A stretch of DNA of 36,813 bases. Origin: a virus. The notes below the pieces were generated by a model. It saw only the letters and a list, made by a program, of their open reading frames with translations. It had not been told where the DNA came from and did no database searches. Where the stretch lies: positions 1 through 36,813 of IMG/VR virus record IMGVR_UViG_3300042485_000262; one strand, 5' to 3'. Both the position numbers and the translations under genes were made by a program. Of this stretch, positions 1 through 8,306 are shown piece by piece; positions within the stretch are counted from its first letter, which is position 1; every line of letters begins with the position of its first letter.

Positions 1-81
1 AATAGCGGTCATTAGAACTTCTTCATCAATGTCTTTGGCCATTTGACGGGCAATGTTTGTGAGGATATCGTCTTGTGTCAT
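1..81 (-). CDS. Hypothetical phage protein, 3' part off the left edge
   Basis: The first 27 codons of a gene reading leftwards out of the window; the protein begins MTQDDILTNIARQMAKDIDE. The N-terminus is helical and acidic. It lies 4 nt downstream of the next gene's stop and probably belongs to the same transcript. The SD-like sequence is weak (AGAG). Function unknown. Confidence 0.6.
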   Translation of the reverse strand, partial: MTQDDILTNIARQMAKDIDEEVLMTAI

Positions 82-85
82 TGCA

Positions 86-556
86 TTACTCTTTTACGTG
101 GTCCTTAGTTAGTTGTGCCACTAACAAGAATCGTTCGTAGGCTTTACGCACACTGGGATTAGTCATTAACTTATCAGCTTCTGCTTGCATGGCTTTGACT
201 CCAGCTTCGGCTGCTTCTCTGTAACTGCACCACTCTAATGCATAACGTTCATTTCCAAACGTTTTAGCAAGGGCCTTCCATGCTTTCAACTGTGCAGGTG
301 TTAGGGGCTTGTCACGCTCAGGCACCCGAAGGGCACTGGCATCCATAATGCTTTTGCTTATAGCATCTTCAGCAACACGGCCCGCGGCAATCATCGGAGC
401 ATAGGCAGGATCGATATTGAACCGTCTGCTTGAACCGCCTGGGTAGACATCTACTAAGTGTGTGCCTTTGGGAAAGCTATCGCAGAACTCTGAACTGTAT
501 GTACTGTGCGGAATGTACTTACGTCCTTTTTTGATATAGAAAATTGTCTCGGCCAT
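86..556 (-). CDS. Conserved hypothetical phage protein (156 aa)
   Basis: A soluble 156-aa protein with no signal peptide or membrane segment. The N-terminal half holds a KKGRKYIP segment and a PGGSSRRFNIDPAYAP segment that resemble a widely shared phage hypothetical family; the C-terminal half is helical (roughly residues 85-155). Its own sigma-70 promoter lies at 587-615 inside the end of the upstream peptidase gene, giving a leader of about 25-30 nt. Function unknown; the family resemblance is from memory. Confidence 0.8.
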   Translation of the reverse strand: MAETIFYIKKGRKYIPHSTYSSEFCDSFPKGTHLVDVYPGGSSRRFNIDPAYAPMIAAGRVAEDAISKSIMDASALRVPERDKPLTPAQLKAWKALAKTFGNERYALEWCSYREAAEAGVKAMQAEADKLMTNPSVRKAYERFLLVAQLTKDHVKE

Positions 557-571
557 ACGTCACCATTAGAG

Positions 572-1333
572 TTACTTTATAATGTAAGTATACATGATCT
601 CTTTTAGTCTGTCAAGTCTATCCTGTTTAGTCTTGGCTCCCAATATTACCACAGCATAGGTTTGATTATCTTGTTCGACCAGTACGGCCACGCACCATCC
701 AGCGGCTGTGGTTAGCCCTGTTTTGGTTATGACAATATTTTCAAATTCAAATAGTGCAGGACCATTGGTATTTTGTAAAATAATAGTATGCGTTTTCTTT
801 TTTAGAACTGTTTCGAATTCAGCTTGCCGCTTGGGCGAATTTTCTCTAATGAACGGTTGAAAACTAGCAGCTACTAATAGTCTATGTATATCTAGAGCAG
901 TGCTTTTATTTTCGTTGCTCAAACCGCTAGCATCACTAAAATGAGTATTATTCATTCCCAGGGTCTTGGCACGTAGATTCATTTCTTGCAAGAACGCTGC
1001 TCTGCCACCCGGATAATCAGCAGCCAATGTTTCCGCTGCTGCATTATCGCTTCTAACCAACATGGCTATTAATAACTCTTGCCTAGTGTAGATCTTGCGT
1101 GGAAGTACAGCTGGCCAGTTTGATGACAATGTTAATTTACGATTTAAATCTAGGCCTGCATCTAACGCTACTAAAGCCGTCATTAACTTAGTAATGCTGG
1201 CTAACGGTCTAATATTTTGAGTGCCTTGCGAAACTAGTACAGTACCAGTGGTTTGATTATATACTAATACGCTTGAGCTAGATTTAGCCCAAGCGCAGTT
1301 TACAAATAAGGATAGTATTATAATCCATTTCAC
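572..1333 (-). CDS. Secreted D-Ala-D-Ala peptidase-like protein (peptidase S11)
   Basis: A 253-aa serine peptidase of the penicillin-binding S11 family (DacA/PbpG type), which trims or cuts peptidoglycan peptide cross-links in the periplasm. All three active-site motifs are visible: SITK at 46-49 (catalytic Ser46 and Lys49), SDN at 95-97 and KTG at 204-206. Residues 1-16 form a typical signal peptide (MKWIIILSLFVNCAWA). It is short for DacA (about 400 aa) and lacks the C-terminal membrane-anchoring domain, so it is closer to the PBP7-type endopeptidase core. Phage roles could be lysis support, wall remodelling during infection or superinfection interference; the sequence does not decide. Its 3' end carries the promoter of the next gene. 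Confidence 0.9.
   Translation of the reverse strand: MKWIIILSLFVNCAWAKSSSSVLVYNQTTGTVLVSQGTQNIRPLASITKLMTALVALDAGLDLNRKLTLSSNWPAVLPRKIYTRQELLIAMLVRSDNAAAETLAADYPGGRAAFLQEMNLRAKTLGMNNTHFSDASGLSNENKSTALDIHRLLVAASFQPFIRENSPKRQAEFETVLKKKTHTIILQNTNGPALFEFENIVITKTGLTTAAGWCVAVLVEQDNQTYAVVILGAKTKQDRLDRLKEIMYTYIIK
587..615 (-). promoter_or_regulatory. Sigma-70 promoter for the 156-aa hypothetical
   Basis: On the minus strand TTGACA (610-615), 17-bp spacer, TATACT (587-592). It lies within the 3' coding end of the secreted peptidase gene. Confidence 0.7.
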
Positions 1334-1340
1334 GCAAGTG

Positions 1341-1853
1341 TCACTCGATAGAATGGGTTTTAATCATGTCTCTTAGAATTTGTTCAACGTAGGCGTTCAA
1401 TGACTTGTCAGCTTCGTGCGCCAGTTTCATCAATTCAAACAGTTGATCATCGTCGAGAGTCAAAGGAACTTCGACTCTAGTGTCATACGTTTCGCCAGCT
1501 TTAATGGCTAGACATTTTTGAATGAAGTCATCATCTACTTCTAGGCCAACGTAGTTGACATCATCCCATGCCTCATCTTTATTAACATCACGACGTTTGG
1601 CTTCTTTTTTATTCTTCTTACGAAAGTCTTCATTGATCATGCGATAGGCACGTTGATTCAGATAGTCGTGAGCTTGCACTTCGTAGACAGTTTGGTCTTT
1701 GGTATCAAAGATGATAGTAAAACTGTAGCCGTCTTGATCACCATTCCAACTGTCAAGATGATAAGCATCTGATCCATAGCATTGCCATCCGAAATCACTA
1801 CCTTCAGTGATCTTGTAGTCAACAAGTTCCATCCATTCTTTCATTGTAATCAT
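1341..1853 (-). CDS. Hypothetical protein with ribbon-helix-helix-like C-terminus
   Basis: A 170-aa protein. The N-terminal part (1-100) is rich in aromatic and acidic residues. The C-terminal 45 residues (about 122-167), with the segment VEVPLTLDDDQLFELM then KSLNAYVEQILRDMI, have the strand-helix-helix pattern of RHH/antitoxin-type DNA-binding proteins. A Lys/Arg-rich linker at 78-89 separates the two. The start overlaps the upstream gene by 4 nt and is preceded by AAAAGGAACC. The RHH assignment is pattern-based; function unknown. Confidence 0.7.
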   Translation of the reverse strand: MITMKEWMELVDYKITEGSDFGWQCYGSDAYHLDSWNGDQDGYSFTIIFDTKDQTVYEVQAHDYLNQRAYRMINEDFRKKNKKEAKRRDVNKDEAWDDVNYVGLEVDDDFIQKCLAIKAGETYDTRVEVPLTLDDDQLFELMKLAHEADKSLNAYVEQILRDMIKTHSIE

Positions 1854-2095
1854 TGTAGGTTCCTTTTAGAAGTATCAATATTATCTAGTGCTTGCACAAT
1901 CTTTTCTGCGTATTCGGGCTCGTCTTCAAAGAGCTCATCAAAATCAACAGGTGTAGCATTGGCCTCCATCTCGCCTGATTCAAACATTCGATGGATCTCT
2001 GCTACCATTTCGTCAAGTTCTTCCTGTGTTCCTTCAAAGCTGTCAAAACAGCCCGGAGCAAACTCGAGTTTAAGTGCTTTCTTTTCTTTAGTCAT
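1850..2095 (-). CDS. Small acidic conserved hypothetical (81 aa)
   Basis: An 81-aa strongly acidic helical protein, including a LEFAPGCFDSFEGTQEELDE segment, of a type I associate with many environmental phages. It overlaps both neighbours by 4 nt, so it is translationally coupled in a run of three genes transcribed from the promoter at 2415-2443. No motif gives a function. Confidence 0.75.
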   Translation of the reverse strand: MTKEKKALKLEFAPGCFDSFEGTQEELDEMVAEIHRMFESGEMEANATPVDFDELFEDEPEYAEKIVQALDNIDTSKRNLQ

Positions 2096-2409
2096 TCTAT
2101 TACCGCTTTCTCTCTGGGGGTTACAAAAACTTTAGTGCCAACATTGCGTATACTGTCTGCTAACTGTTGTGGCATATCTTTAGTATAGCTCAATAACTCT
2201 TTTCGACCTACACTGGACCAAAATGTCCATATTTCGGGAAATCGTTGTGGATTGGCCTTGGCTCTCATGATCAATAAGTGTACTGGCAATCGAGGAGCAG
2301 GCTTGTCTCCAAGCACAGCCCACATTGCTTTCTTATCTTGATCGCTAAGATCAATGATACACTCGAATCCCAACGAGTCCCAATAGGCTATAAACAGTTT
2401 ATCAGTCAT
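2092..2409 (-). CDS. Hypothetical protein (105 aa), probably leaderless
   Basis: A 105-aa soluble protein with no recognised domain. The ATG lies 5 nt after the -10 box of a perfect TTGACA-17-TATAAT promoter and there is no ribosome binding site, so the mRNA should start at or next to the AUG. It is the first gene of the unit running left through the 81-aa and RHH-like genes. Confidence 0.75.
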   Translation of the reverse strand: MTDKLFIAYWDSLGFECIIDLSDQDKKAMWAVLGDKPAPRLPVHLLIMRAKANPQRFPEIWTFWSSVGRKELLSYTKDMPQQLADSIRNVGTKVFVTPREKAVIE

Positions 2410-2414
2410 AGCTT

Positions 2415-2443
2415 ATTATATGCTAAGAACGACCAGGTGTCAA
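2415..2443 (-). promoter_or_regulatory. Consensus sigma-70 promoter, leaderless start
   Basis: TTGACA (2438-2443), 17 bp, TATAAT (2415-2420) on the minus strand, between the methyltransferase stop (2448) and the ATG at 2409. Confidence 0.85.
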
Positions 2444-2447
2444 TCGA

Positions 2448-3614
2448 TTAGACTTTCTTAAATAGATAGACTTGCTCAAACTTGTAGCCATTTTGAGCTT
2501 TGTTGTTGCCAGCGCCCGGACGAACATTCAACATCATTTTGATATTCTCAACGTGTGCAAAATTCATTTTGGTTGACAACTCACACCAACGATCTACAAT
2601 TTTGAATTGGTCCTTGTCAATTTTATAGTCTGCAATGTTGACAGCATAGATGGCACCATCGTCTAGTACCTTGTGTAACATTCTCAGTGTTGGCTCTACG
2701 TAGAGTTCAAACCAAGCATCCACATTGTCGCAACGGTTCATGCACTGTGTTTCTTCTTCACAATAGGTTTCAAGATTAAAGTAAGGAGGGCTGGAGAATG
2801 CTGCATCATATGTTTTAGGATCAGCATCAAACTCTTCGCTGACACCGTGATGCATGTTGAAGCCACTGCCTGCGCCAACTTCATCCAGTATATTGCCCAG
2901 AGCAAATAGACCGTTGTATGTTTTAGTATTTGGATCAATGCCTGTATAGTTGTAGCGCATGTTACTGGTTAGGGCACCCATCATTCGCCCACCGTAGCCG
3001 CTGCTGAAGTCTAGTACACGGCCCATAAATGTAGGACAGATGTATTCGTAGATAGCACGGGCGTTCATTGGCTTAAAGTTCTGGATACTGCCGCCGCTGA
3101 CCAAGTCCAATGCCCTACGTAGGTTCTGTGGTAGTACGGTTTTAGCACCTTCGTCTCTGTGTTTAAAACACAAATTGATTGCACGTTTTAATTTAGTATC
3201 ATTGTGGAATCTACCATGTAGGCTGACTTCTTTGTCCTTGCGAGTATAGGCTTCCTGCATGTTGGGAAACCAAAAGCGACAGAAGCTTTGTCCCGCTGTG
3301 TTACCTACACCTAATGTGAGGTTGTCCACAACAGAGTTCTTATCCATAATGCTCCTAATCTCTTCTACACAGCCTTCTAGACTGTAGTAGTTAATGGGCA
3401 ATACATTTAGACTTCTGTAGATGTTAAATGCATCTAGTTCAATTGCTTGCTTGCCAGCATCATCAGCTGCCGTCCATGCTTCTTTACTCAGTTGCATGAG
3501 ATTCTTAGTAACTGATTCGTATCCTGTAGACACCTTTTCCGTTGGAGTAATATTCCATTCGGAACAGAGATGCGTGTAATAGTTAATTACATCAGGATTT
3601 GTAATACTTGTCAT
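2448..3614 (-). CDS. DNA methyltransferase-like protein with SPPY motif
   Basis: A 388-aa Rossmann-fold methyltransferase of the amino-MTase type. SAM-binding motif I is LDFSSGYGGR (201-210), the acidic loop is TGIDPN (224-229) and catalytic motif IV is SSPPYFN (274-280), the SPPY form known from DNA N4-cytosine and some N6-adenine enzymes. The first 190 residues are an uncharacterised helical domain, possibly for target recognition. It is the last gene of the lipoprotein-SWIM-helicase-MTase operon and overlaps the second MTase-like gene by 23 nt. Substrate and target site cannot be read from the sequence. Confidence 0.85.
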   Translation of the reverse strand: MTSITNPDVINYYTHLCSEWNITPTEKVSTGYESVTKNLMQLSKEAWTAADDAGKQAIELDAFNIYRSLNVLPINYYSLEGCVEEIRSIMDKNSVVDNLTLGVGNTAGQSFCRFWFPNMQEAYTRKDKEVSLHGRFHNDTKLKRAINLCFKHRDEGAKTVLPQNLRRALDLVSGGSIQNFKPMNARAIYEYICPTFMGRVLDFSSGYGGRMMGALTSNMRYNYTGIDPNTKTYNGLFALGNILDEVGAGSGFNMHHGVSEEFDADPKTYDAAFSSPPYFNLETYCEEETQCMNRCDNVDAWFELYVEPTLRMLHKVLDDGAIYAVNIADYKIDKDQFKIVDRWCELSTKMNFAHVENIKMMLNVRPGAGNNKAQNGYKFEQVYLFKKV

Positions 3615-4767
3615 AGATTGCCTTTACTTTATTATAATTATCTAGTTTAGGTATCTGTTTCCAAAAACCTACACCATTTGCAGGATTAGTAGCATTGAGT
3701 GCCAAACTCAATTTAACAACGGCAGGAGTTTCCCAATATTCAATAATACGATTGGCTTCTGCTTGGGAAGCTGTTTCAATCCAAAGTGCGTTGTGTCCAG
3801 TACCGTATGTGGGACCAGCATACTTGACAGCACTTTGATTGCCAGTGTTACCATTCTTACTGATCACTACCTTGTGCTTGCCCACACCTTCCTTGCCTGT
3901 TAGTATTTTACTACTTACTTTGATAATTTTCAAGAAGTCGTCGCCCTTTGCACCCACTTGATAGATCAAAGGAGTACGTCCTGGATTGTTGACTACCCTG
4001 GGATCATTGGACACGAAGGGACCATAATGGGCATCGTAGCCCGGCAGGCCTGCATCACGTATTTCTTGTGCATAGGCATACATGACTAGGTCAGGACCCG
4101 GCAAACTAGTTGGAGTATCCACTAGGATAGTAGTAGCGCCGTCTGTAAACTCAACTAGAGTATTGGCCTTAACTGGATCAAAGACCATCATGCAGGTAGG
4201 CACACTCATGGTGCGTCCAATATAACGATAGCGAGTAATCTCTGTGATCAATCTGCCACTGTAGACTGTCTTGTTGGGCCTATTGAGTATGATCAACTTG
4301 CCGCATTGTCTGCGCCATTTGGGCACAAACTGATTAGTTGTTTCAAAGTCAATAGCCGAAATTACATAGCTGTATTGGGCATTGATATCAAAGCAATCTT
4401 GTTCTGTAACATTGACTGGGAAGTCTTTGTCGTTGACAGCACGTTTGAAGTTTGAACGTGCCACACGGGCCTGCGTTGAGTCAATGTCGTTGGCATAGAT
4501 CTGACGGGTAAAGATGTGTGCTAGTCGAGCCCGTTCGTCGGGGATGGCATCAACCAGTGCATCCATCAACATGTCAGCCAACACCAACATGATACTGCCA
4601 CTGCCGCATTGCGGATCACAATAGGTCACAGTGGGATCAGCTAGATCAATGGGATTAATCTCGGCCAACAGAGTACGGATATGCTGTTCAGCCAGCATGG
4701 TTTGATTGCCCTGACTTTCGTACAGTTTAATCTGCTGTATGCGCCGCTTGATGTTATTGGAAATCAT
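3592..4767 (-). CDS. Adenine-MTase-like protein with degenerate catalytic motif
   Basis: A 391-aa protein resembling N6-adenine methyltransferases of type I/III/ISP restriction systems. Motif I is clear (CDPQCGSGSI, 50-59) and the acidic motif YANDID follows at 91-96. Where these enzymes carry NPPF/Y, this protein reads VISAIDF (135-141), so the catalytic Asn-Pro-Pro is missing. It may bind SAM or DNA without methylating, or act as a partner of the intact MTase encoded next. It overlaps the helicase gene by 14 nt and the SPPY MTase gene by 23 nt, so the three are translationally coupled. Confidence 0.75.
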   Translation of the reverse strand: MISNNIKRRIQQIKLYESQGNQTMLAEQHIRTLLAEINPIDLADPTVTYCDPQCGSGSIMLVLADMLMDALVDAIPDERARLAHIFTRQIYANDIDSTQARVARSNFKRAVNDKDFPVNVTEQDCFDINAQYSYVISAIDFETTNQFVPKWRRQCGKLIILNRPNKTVYSGRLITEITRYRYIGRTMSVPTCMMVFDPVKANTLVEFTDGATTILVDTPTSLPGPDLVMYAYAQEIRDAGLPGYDAHYGPFVSNDPRVVNNPGRTPLIYQVGAKGDDFLKIIKVSSKILTGKEGVGKHKVVISKNGNTGNQSAVKYAGPTYGTGHNALWIETASQAEANRIIEYWETPAVVKLSLALNATNPANGVGFWKQIPKLDNYNKVKAIYDKYYKS

Positions 4768-6964
4768 TGTACTGACTCATTGCTCTATTGATGGTAATTT
4801 GATTGACAGCGGGCATGATCTTGCGCCACTCTGTGGGTGTTAGTCCCGTGATGTCTTCAACCAATATGGGATCAGCGGCCTGTGCAATATCGTTAAGACT
4901 GGTGTAGGTAGTGTTGTCACTCCATGCAACATCGATCAGTTTGAACACCTGCTTGAGAGCATAGCGAATACGCTGTACAGCTTCTTCTTGGGGATCTTGA
5001 TCGTTCTTGGGCCACCCACTTACTGGCTTCTTGAGCACACGCTTGTTGGCACCTGCCAGCACATCGTTCTTGTTTAATTGGCTAGTTGCTCGAGTTTGAT
5101 TAGCGTCTTTCTTCTTGCTCGCAAGTAGATCTGCAATGTCCTCTGTGATAGCATCACGTTCCACAGCTGAACCCACCCGATCCATATAGTTGTTGATATC
5201 CGATAGGAATCGCTTGCTGATCTCTTCTCCGTCTAAGGTGGTCCATTGATTGCCATCGTAGTCATAGACTTCGCTGACAGCCAACCACTGTGCGATCAAA
5301 GCAGCTGTGGGTGTGCCTGTGATAGTACTGACCTGCTCACAATGCTGATAAACCACACTGACAAAGCGTTCGGGCGCATAGTCATAGACCACAACACTAG
5401 TCTTGTCATCGTCTGCGTTGGGCGTCTTACAACGGAATGAGCCTTGGAAGTAGTCAGCTGCACTCTTGTCGTTGTTCATTTGATGCACTGACCACCATTC
5501 GGGCACTGATGTTCCTTCTAGGAAACGTCCACATGTCAGTGTGATAGTGCCCACACCGCCCTCAATGCCGTCACGCTGTATCAAGTTCTTGACAGTTTGG
5601 ATATCCTTGACACCCTTGCCGCTGGCATTGATGATCTTGCGTTTGCCAAAGAATGGATGCGTAGCCAGCATGTTAGCCAGGGCTGTGATAGCGGCCACAT
5701 CGTTGGGCAGGATCCAAAGAGCATGGCGGCTCAGCCGATCTGCTTGGGGGTTAAAGCGTTGGGGCGGTGTTTTATAGGTCTTGACCACATGTGTTAGGAA
5801 CTCATTGACAGCCATGGTATTCTTGAATTGACCCTGCTCTGTGGCCAGTAGTTTGGGGAAGGTGAAGCCATCTTCACCTATGAGCTCTTTGACCCGATCG
5901 GGCACAGTGATCATGGCATAGTTGATATCGGCTCTGTGCTTAAAGGCCTTGGCCACTACAGAGTCAGGGTCTGCCTGTGCAGCCTTGCGAAGCAGCTGTT
6001 CTTCCACGTAGTCAAAGTTGTAGACTCGATCCTGTTCATAGCGTCCACTTAGCACAGTCTTATAGGGTGTGCCGCTGAGTTCCAGCTTCTTAGCCATGTT
6101 GAGGCCTTCCCACAGACGTTCTGTATTGTCCGTTGTGGTTGCATAGTGCTGCTCATCAAAGGCCACTAGATCCCAGTGAGTAGCCAGGATATCTTTGACC
6201 AATTGATTGGGCTTGAGCCAATGTGTGTTTAGAAACTGTAGGCTAACAAATACCACGTTGACACCGGGGCCCAGATCCAGTCGCTTGATCTTCTTATAGT
6301 TGTGATAGTGCCAATCAACGTAGTTAACGTGTGTAGCGGCACCCTGGGGAAGCAGCTCTGCCCACGAGTCGTTGACACCCACTTTGGCTGTGACTACCAG
6401 AACTGTACGGGCTTTTTGGGCACGGGCTATTTCGTAGGTGATAAAACACTTGCCCGCCCGCATGATGGCATTGACCAATAGATCGTCATGTTTCTTGTAC
6501 TGAGTCTGGGCCCAGTCAACTATCTTCTGTTGATAGGGGAAAGCTGGAAAGGCTTCTTGTGCTAGGGCTCCGTGGCGTACTTCATTGACGATCTCACGAC
6601 CCACACGTACCACATTGTCCACACTCTTTTGAGCAGGGTCAAAGAACCATTCACTTGCTGTATTGTCACTGGGAACCCACATGCCCATGCGTTTCTGACG
6701 GGGGTGTAGTACACTCTGCTCTAGCTGACGTAACTTGCTGAGGCTAGTATGTTTATCCCCAGTTTCGCATAGATCGCTGACATCTTCTACCCAAAGGATC
6801 TCATAGGGATCTGCTGAGTTGGCCGCTGTGACCTGCTCACGAATACGCTGTTCCGCAGCTGCCCTAGCTGATATTGCCTTACGACGAGCTGATCCGTTTT
6901 TGACCTGATGGGCTCGCTTGTTGAGCTTGGTAGTGTACCAATAGATAACTGAGTAATACTTCAT
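4754..6964 (-). CDS. SF2 helicase, Res/DEAD-like, of a restriction-like operon
   Basis: A 736-aa superfamily 2 ATPase similar in layout to the Res/HsdR motor subunits of restriction systems. Motif I is NAIMRAGKCF (165-174), Walker B is DEQH (270-273), motif III is SGTPY (297-301) and a motif VI-like stretch is QGSFRCKT (507-514). The usual GKT/S is GKC here. The N-terminal 140 residues (very basic at first) and the C-terminal 150 residues match no nuclease I can see, so this is a translocase or helicase without an evident PD-(D/E)XK site. The gene looks more GC-rich than its flanks. It overlaps the SWIM gene by 4 nt and the MTase-like gene by 14 nt. Confidence 0.8.
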   Translation of the reverse strand: MKYYSVIYWYTTKLNKRAHQVKNGSARRKAISARAAAEQRIREQVTAANSADPYEILWVEDVSDLCETGDKHTSLSKLRQLEQSVLHPRQKRMGMWVPSDNTASEWFFDPAQKSVDNVVRVGREIVNEVRHGALAQEAFPAFPYQQKIVDWAQTQYKKHDDLLVNAIMRAGKCFITYEIARAQKARTVLVVTAKVGVNDSWAELLPQGAATHVNYVDWHYHNYKKIKRLDLGPGVNVVFVSLQFLNTHWLKPNQLVKDILATHWDLVAFDEQHYATTTDNTERLWEGLNMAKKLELSGTPYKTVLSGRYEQDRVYNFDYVEEQLLRKAAQADPDSVVAKAFKHRADINYAMITVPDRVKELIGEDGFTFPKLLATEQGQFKNTMAVNEFLTHVVKTYKTPPQRFNPQADRLSRHALWILPNDVAAITALANMLATHPFFGKRKIINASGKGVKDIQTVKNLIQRDGIEGGVGTITLTCGRFLEGTSVPEWWSVHQMNNDKSAADYFQGSFRCKTPNADDDKTSVVVYDYAPERFVSVVYQHCEQVSTITGTPTAALIAQWLAVSEVYDYDGNQWTTLDGEEISKRFLSDINNYMDRVGSAVERDAITEDIADLLASKKKDANQTRATSQLNKNDVLAGANKRVLKKPVSGWPKNDQDPQEEAVQRIRYALKQVFKLIDVAWSDNTTYTSLNDIAQAADPILVEDITGLTPTEWRKIMPAVNQITINRAMSQYNDFQ

Positions 6965-7305
6965 GCTGTAGCCAATTCTTTTACGTGTTTACACTGACCG
7001 CGGAAGGTATAACCCGGGCATGAACATGTCATTTCGTCTAGATTGACGATATAGCTTTGCCCCTTTGAACCCTCTACAACTCGAGTATTTTGGGGTGCAA
7101 GTACACGGAGACTGTTTTCAAATGGATCAGGCGTTACGGGTTGAAACTTACGTCCCGTACGGCTAAATGTAATGGGCTTCTTAAACCAAAACGGTTCTTC
7201 AGTACCTTGACGTATATAGGCCACCATCTTGTCCCCTTCCAGGAGATAAGTGTGGTTAACAGCGGAGTTATCGCTCCATACAGTGGTTTCTCTAAATGCT
7301 GGCAT
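6961..7305 (-). CDS. SWIM zinc-finger protein
   Basis: A 114-aa protein whose C-terminal 25 residues carry CSC-x8-CKH (Cys94, Cys96, Cys105, His107), the exact CxCxnCxH signature of the SWIM zinc-binding domain, used for DNA or protein contacts. The first 80 residues are an unrecognised beta-rich domain. It sits directly upstream of the SF2 helicase with a 4-nt overlap. SWIM domains accompany Snf2-type helicases and recombination mediators elsewhere, so a role as DNA-binding partner of the helicase is a reasonable inference. Confidence 0.8.
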   Translation of the reverse strand: MPAFRETTVWSDNSAVNHTYLLEGDKMVAYIRQGTEEPFWFKKPITFSRTGRKFQPVTPDPFENSLRVLAPQNTRVVEGSKGQSYIVNLDEMTCSCPGYTFRGQCKHVKELATA

Positions 7306-7313
7306 AAGGTCTC

Positions 7314-7529
7314 CTAGTAACAGTTGTTTTCACGATCAATGCCCCGGGCACAGTTGCTATTGCGTATGATAGCTTCATGAGACCAATTGGGCAACTGGGT
7401 AAACTTCTCGCCGCAACGGATGCAGGGATCGTATTGACGATAGCCCATTTGATACTTCTTAATGCTCATAGTGTCAACTGTAGCGCAGCCCGTAATGGCT
7501 AGACATAAGCCCAATATAATAGTTCGCAT
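7314..7529 (-). CDS. Small Cys-rich lipoprotein
   Basis: A 71-aa protein with signal sequence and lipobox (MRTIILGLCLAITGC), so it should be lipidated at Cys15 and lie in the envelope. The mature part has five more cysteines, including CIRC, and no membrane segment. I start it at the ATG at 7529 rather than the in-frame GTG 3 nt upstream, because GAGAGGAAG precedes it suitably. It is the first gene behind the promoter at 7554-7582. Possible roles are superinfection exclusion (Llp-like) or outer spanin; it lacks the proline-rich character of Rz1. Confidence 0.75.
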   Translation of the reverse strand: MRTIILGLCLAITGCATVDTMSIKKYQMGYRQYDPCIRCGEKFTQLPNWSHEAIIRNSNCARGIDRENNCY

Positions 7530-7553
7530 CACTTCCTCTCTGTGTATGCAGCT

Positions 7554-7582
7554 ATTATACAGGCTCTAACTGACATTGTCAA
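7554..7582 (-). promoter_or_regulatory. Consensus sigma-70 promoter of the lipoprotein-SWIM-helicase-MTase operon
   Basis: TTGACA (7577-7582), 17 bp, TATAAT (7554-7559) on the minus strand, with the same GGTTGACA start as the plus-strand array and an ATACACAGAGAGGAAG leader. Confidence 0.85.
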
Positions 7583-7662
7583 CCATCTTTTGGCTAGACT
7601 AGATACTCACCTTGCTCTGCTTTGCAGCGCAAATTTTGGCAGCGATTTTTACTATATACTAT

Positions 7663-7881
7663 ATGTCCAAGTCCAAACCGCCAATAGAAGCCAAGGATAT
7701 ACTCACACTGGTGGGACAGATCAATCCCTATAATCGCCAAAAGGATAATGATACTACACTGTATAACCTATATGCAGCTGGGTTTCTCGCTGCATATTTG
7801 GCTAGTCTTATGCGAGAAGATCCTTATATATACCGTCGCTTCTACAAGCATATAGAGTCCCGCAATGATCGAAAGAATTAA
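7663..7881 (+). CDS. Hypothetical protein (72 aa)
   Basis: A 72-aa protein with a central amphipathic stretch (about 33-48) and a basic C-terminus. I choose the ATG at 7663 (MSKSKPPIEAKD) over an upstream in-frame ATG at 7612, because the extra residues would overlay the promoter-like AT-rich spacer. There is no clear ribosome binding site. It overlaps the next ORF by 17 nt. Function unknown. Confidence 0.55.
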   Translation: MSKSKPPIEAKDILTLVGQINPYNRQKDNDTTLYNLYAAGFLAAYLASLMREDPYIYRRFYKHIESRNDRKN

Positions 7882-8050
7882 TCAAATCAACCGTGTATAC
7901 TCAAATTTCATTGAGCAGCATACATACAAGACTCAAACTGATCCAAAAACACTACAATCAACTACAGAGCATCTAGTGTGCCGTATATACACTAAGCAGG
8001 GACAGATACAAGAAATGGATTTTAAACATCTAGTTGATCTACGTGTATAA
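7865..8050 (+). CDS. Hypothetical protein (61 aa)
   Basis: A 61-aa soluble protein, beta/alpha by appearance, in a run of three closely spaced plus-strand ORFs. It overlaps the preceding ORF by 17 nt and ends 8 nt before the next. AGAAAGA-type purines upstream could serve as a weak SD. No motif recognised. Confidence 0.5.
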   Translation: MIERINQINRVYSNFIEQHTYKTQTDPKTLQSTTEHLVCRIYTKQGQIQEMDFKHLVDLRV

Positions 8051-8058
8051 GTAACATC

Positions 8059-8265
8059 ATGCAGCAATACTATATACTCACACAAGATACTAAGTTCAAA
8101 GACATAGTCACGTGGTTAGATACACATGGGCAATGGTATGAAGTACACTTAAATCGTACTCGATTCATCATTGAGCCGGGTCGTTTGTTAACAGAGTTTA
8201 TGTTGCTATACAGTGAACATATTGGTACAGTAGATCCTAGCTTAGATCTCGTGACTGGACTATAA
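8059..8265 (+). CDS. Hypothetical protein (68 aa)
   Basis: A 68-aa protein with a plausible alpha/beta composition (WLDTHGQWYEV, RFIIEPGRLLTEF). It shows no SD sequence and follows the previous ORF by 8 nt. The reverse strand over the same stretch is also open but looks less protein-like. Function unknown. Confidence 0.5.
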   Translation: MQQYYILTQDTKFKDIVTWLDTHGQWYEVHLNRTRFIIEPGRLLTEFMLLYSEHIGTVDPSLDLVTGL

Positions 8266-8306
8266 GCACAAGGCCCCGCTGCTAGCATATACAGTGATGT
8301 TACTAG

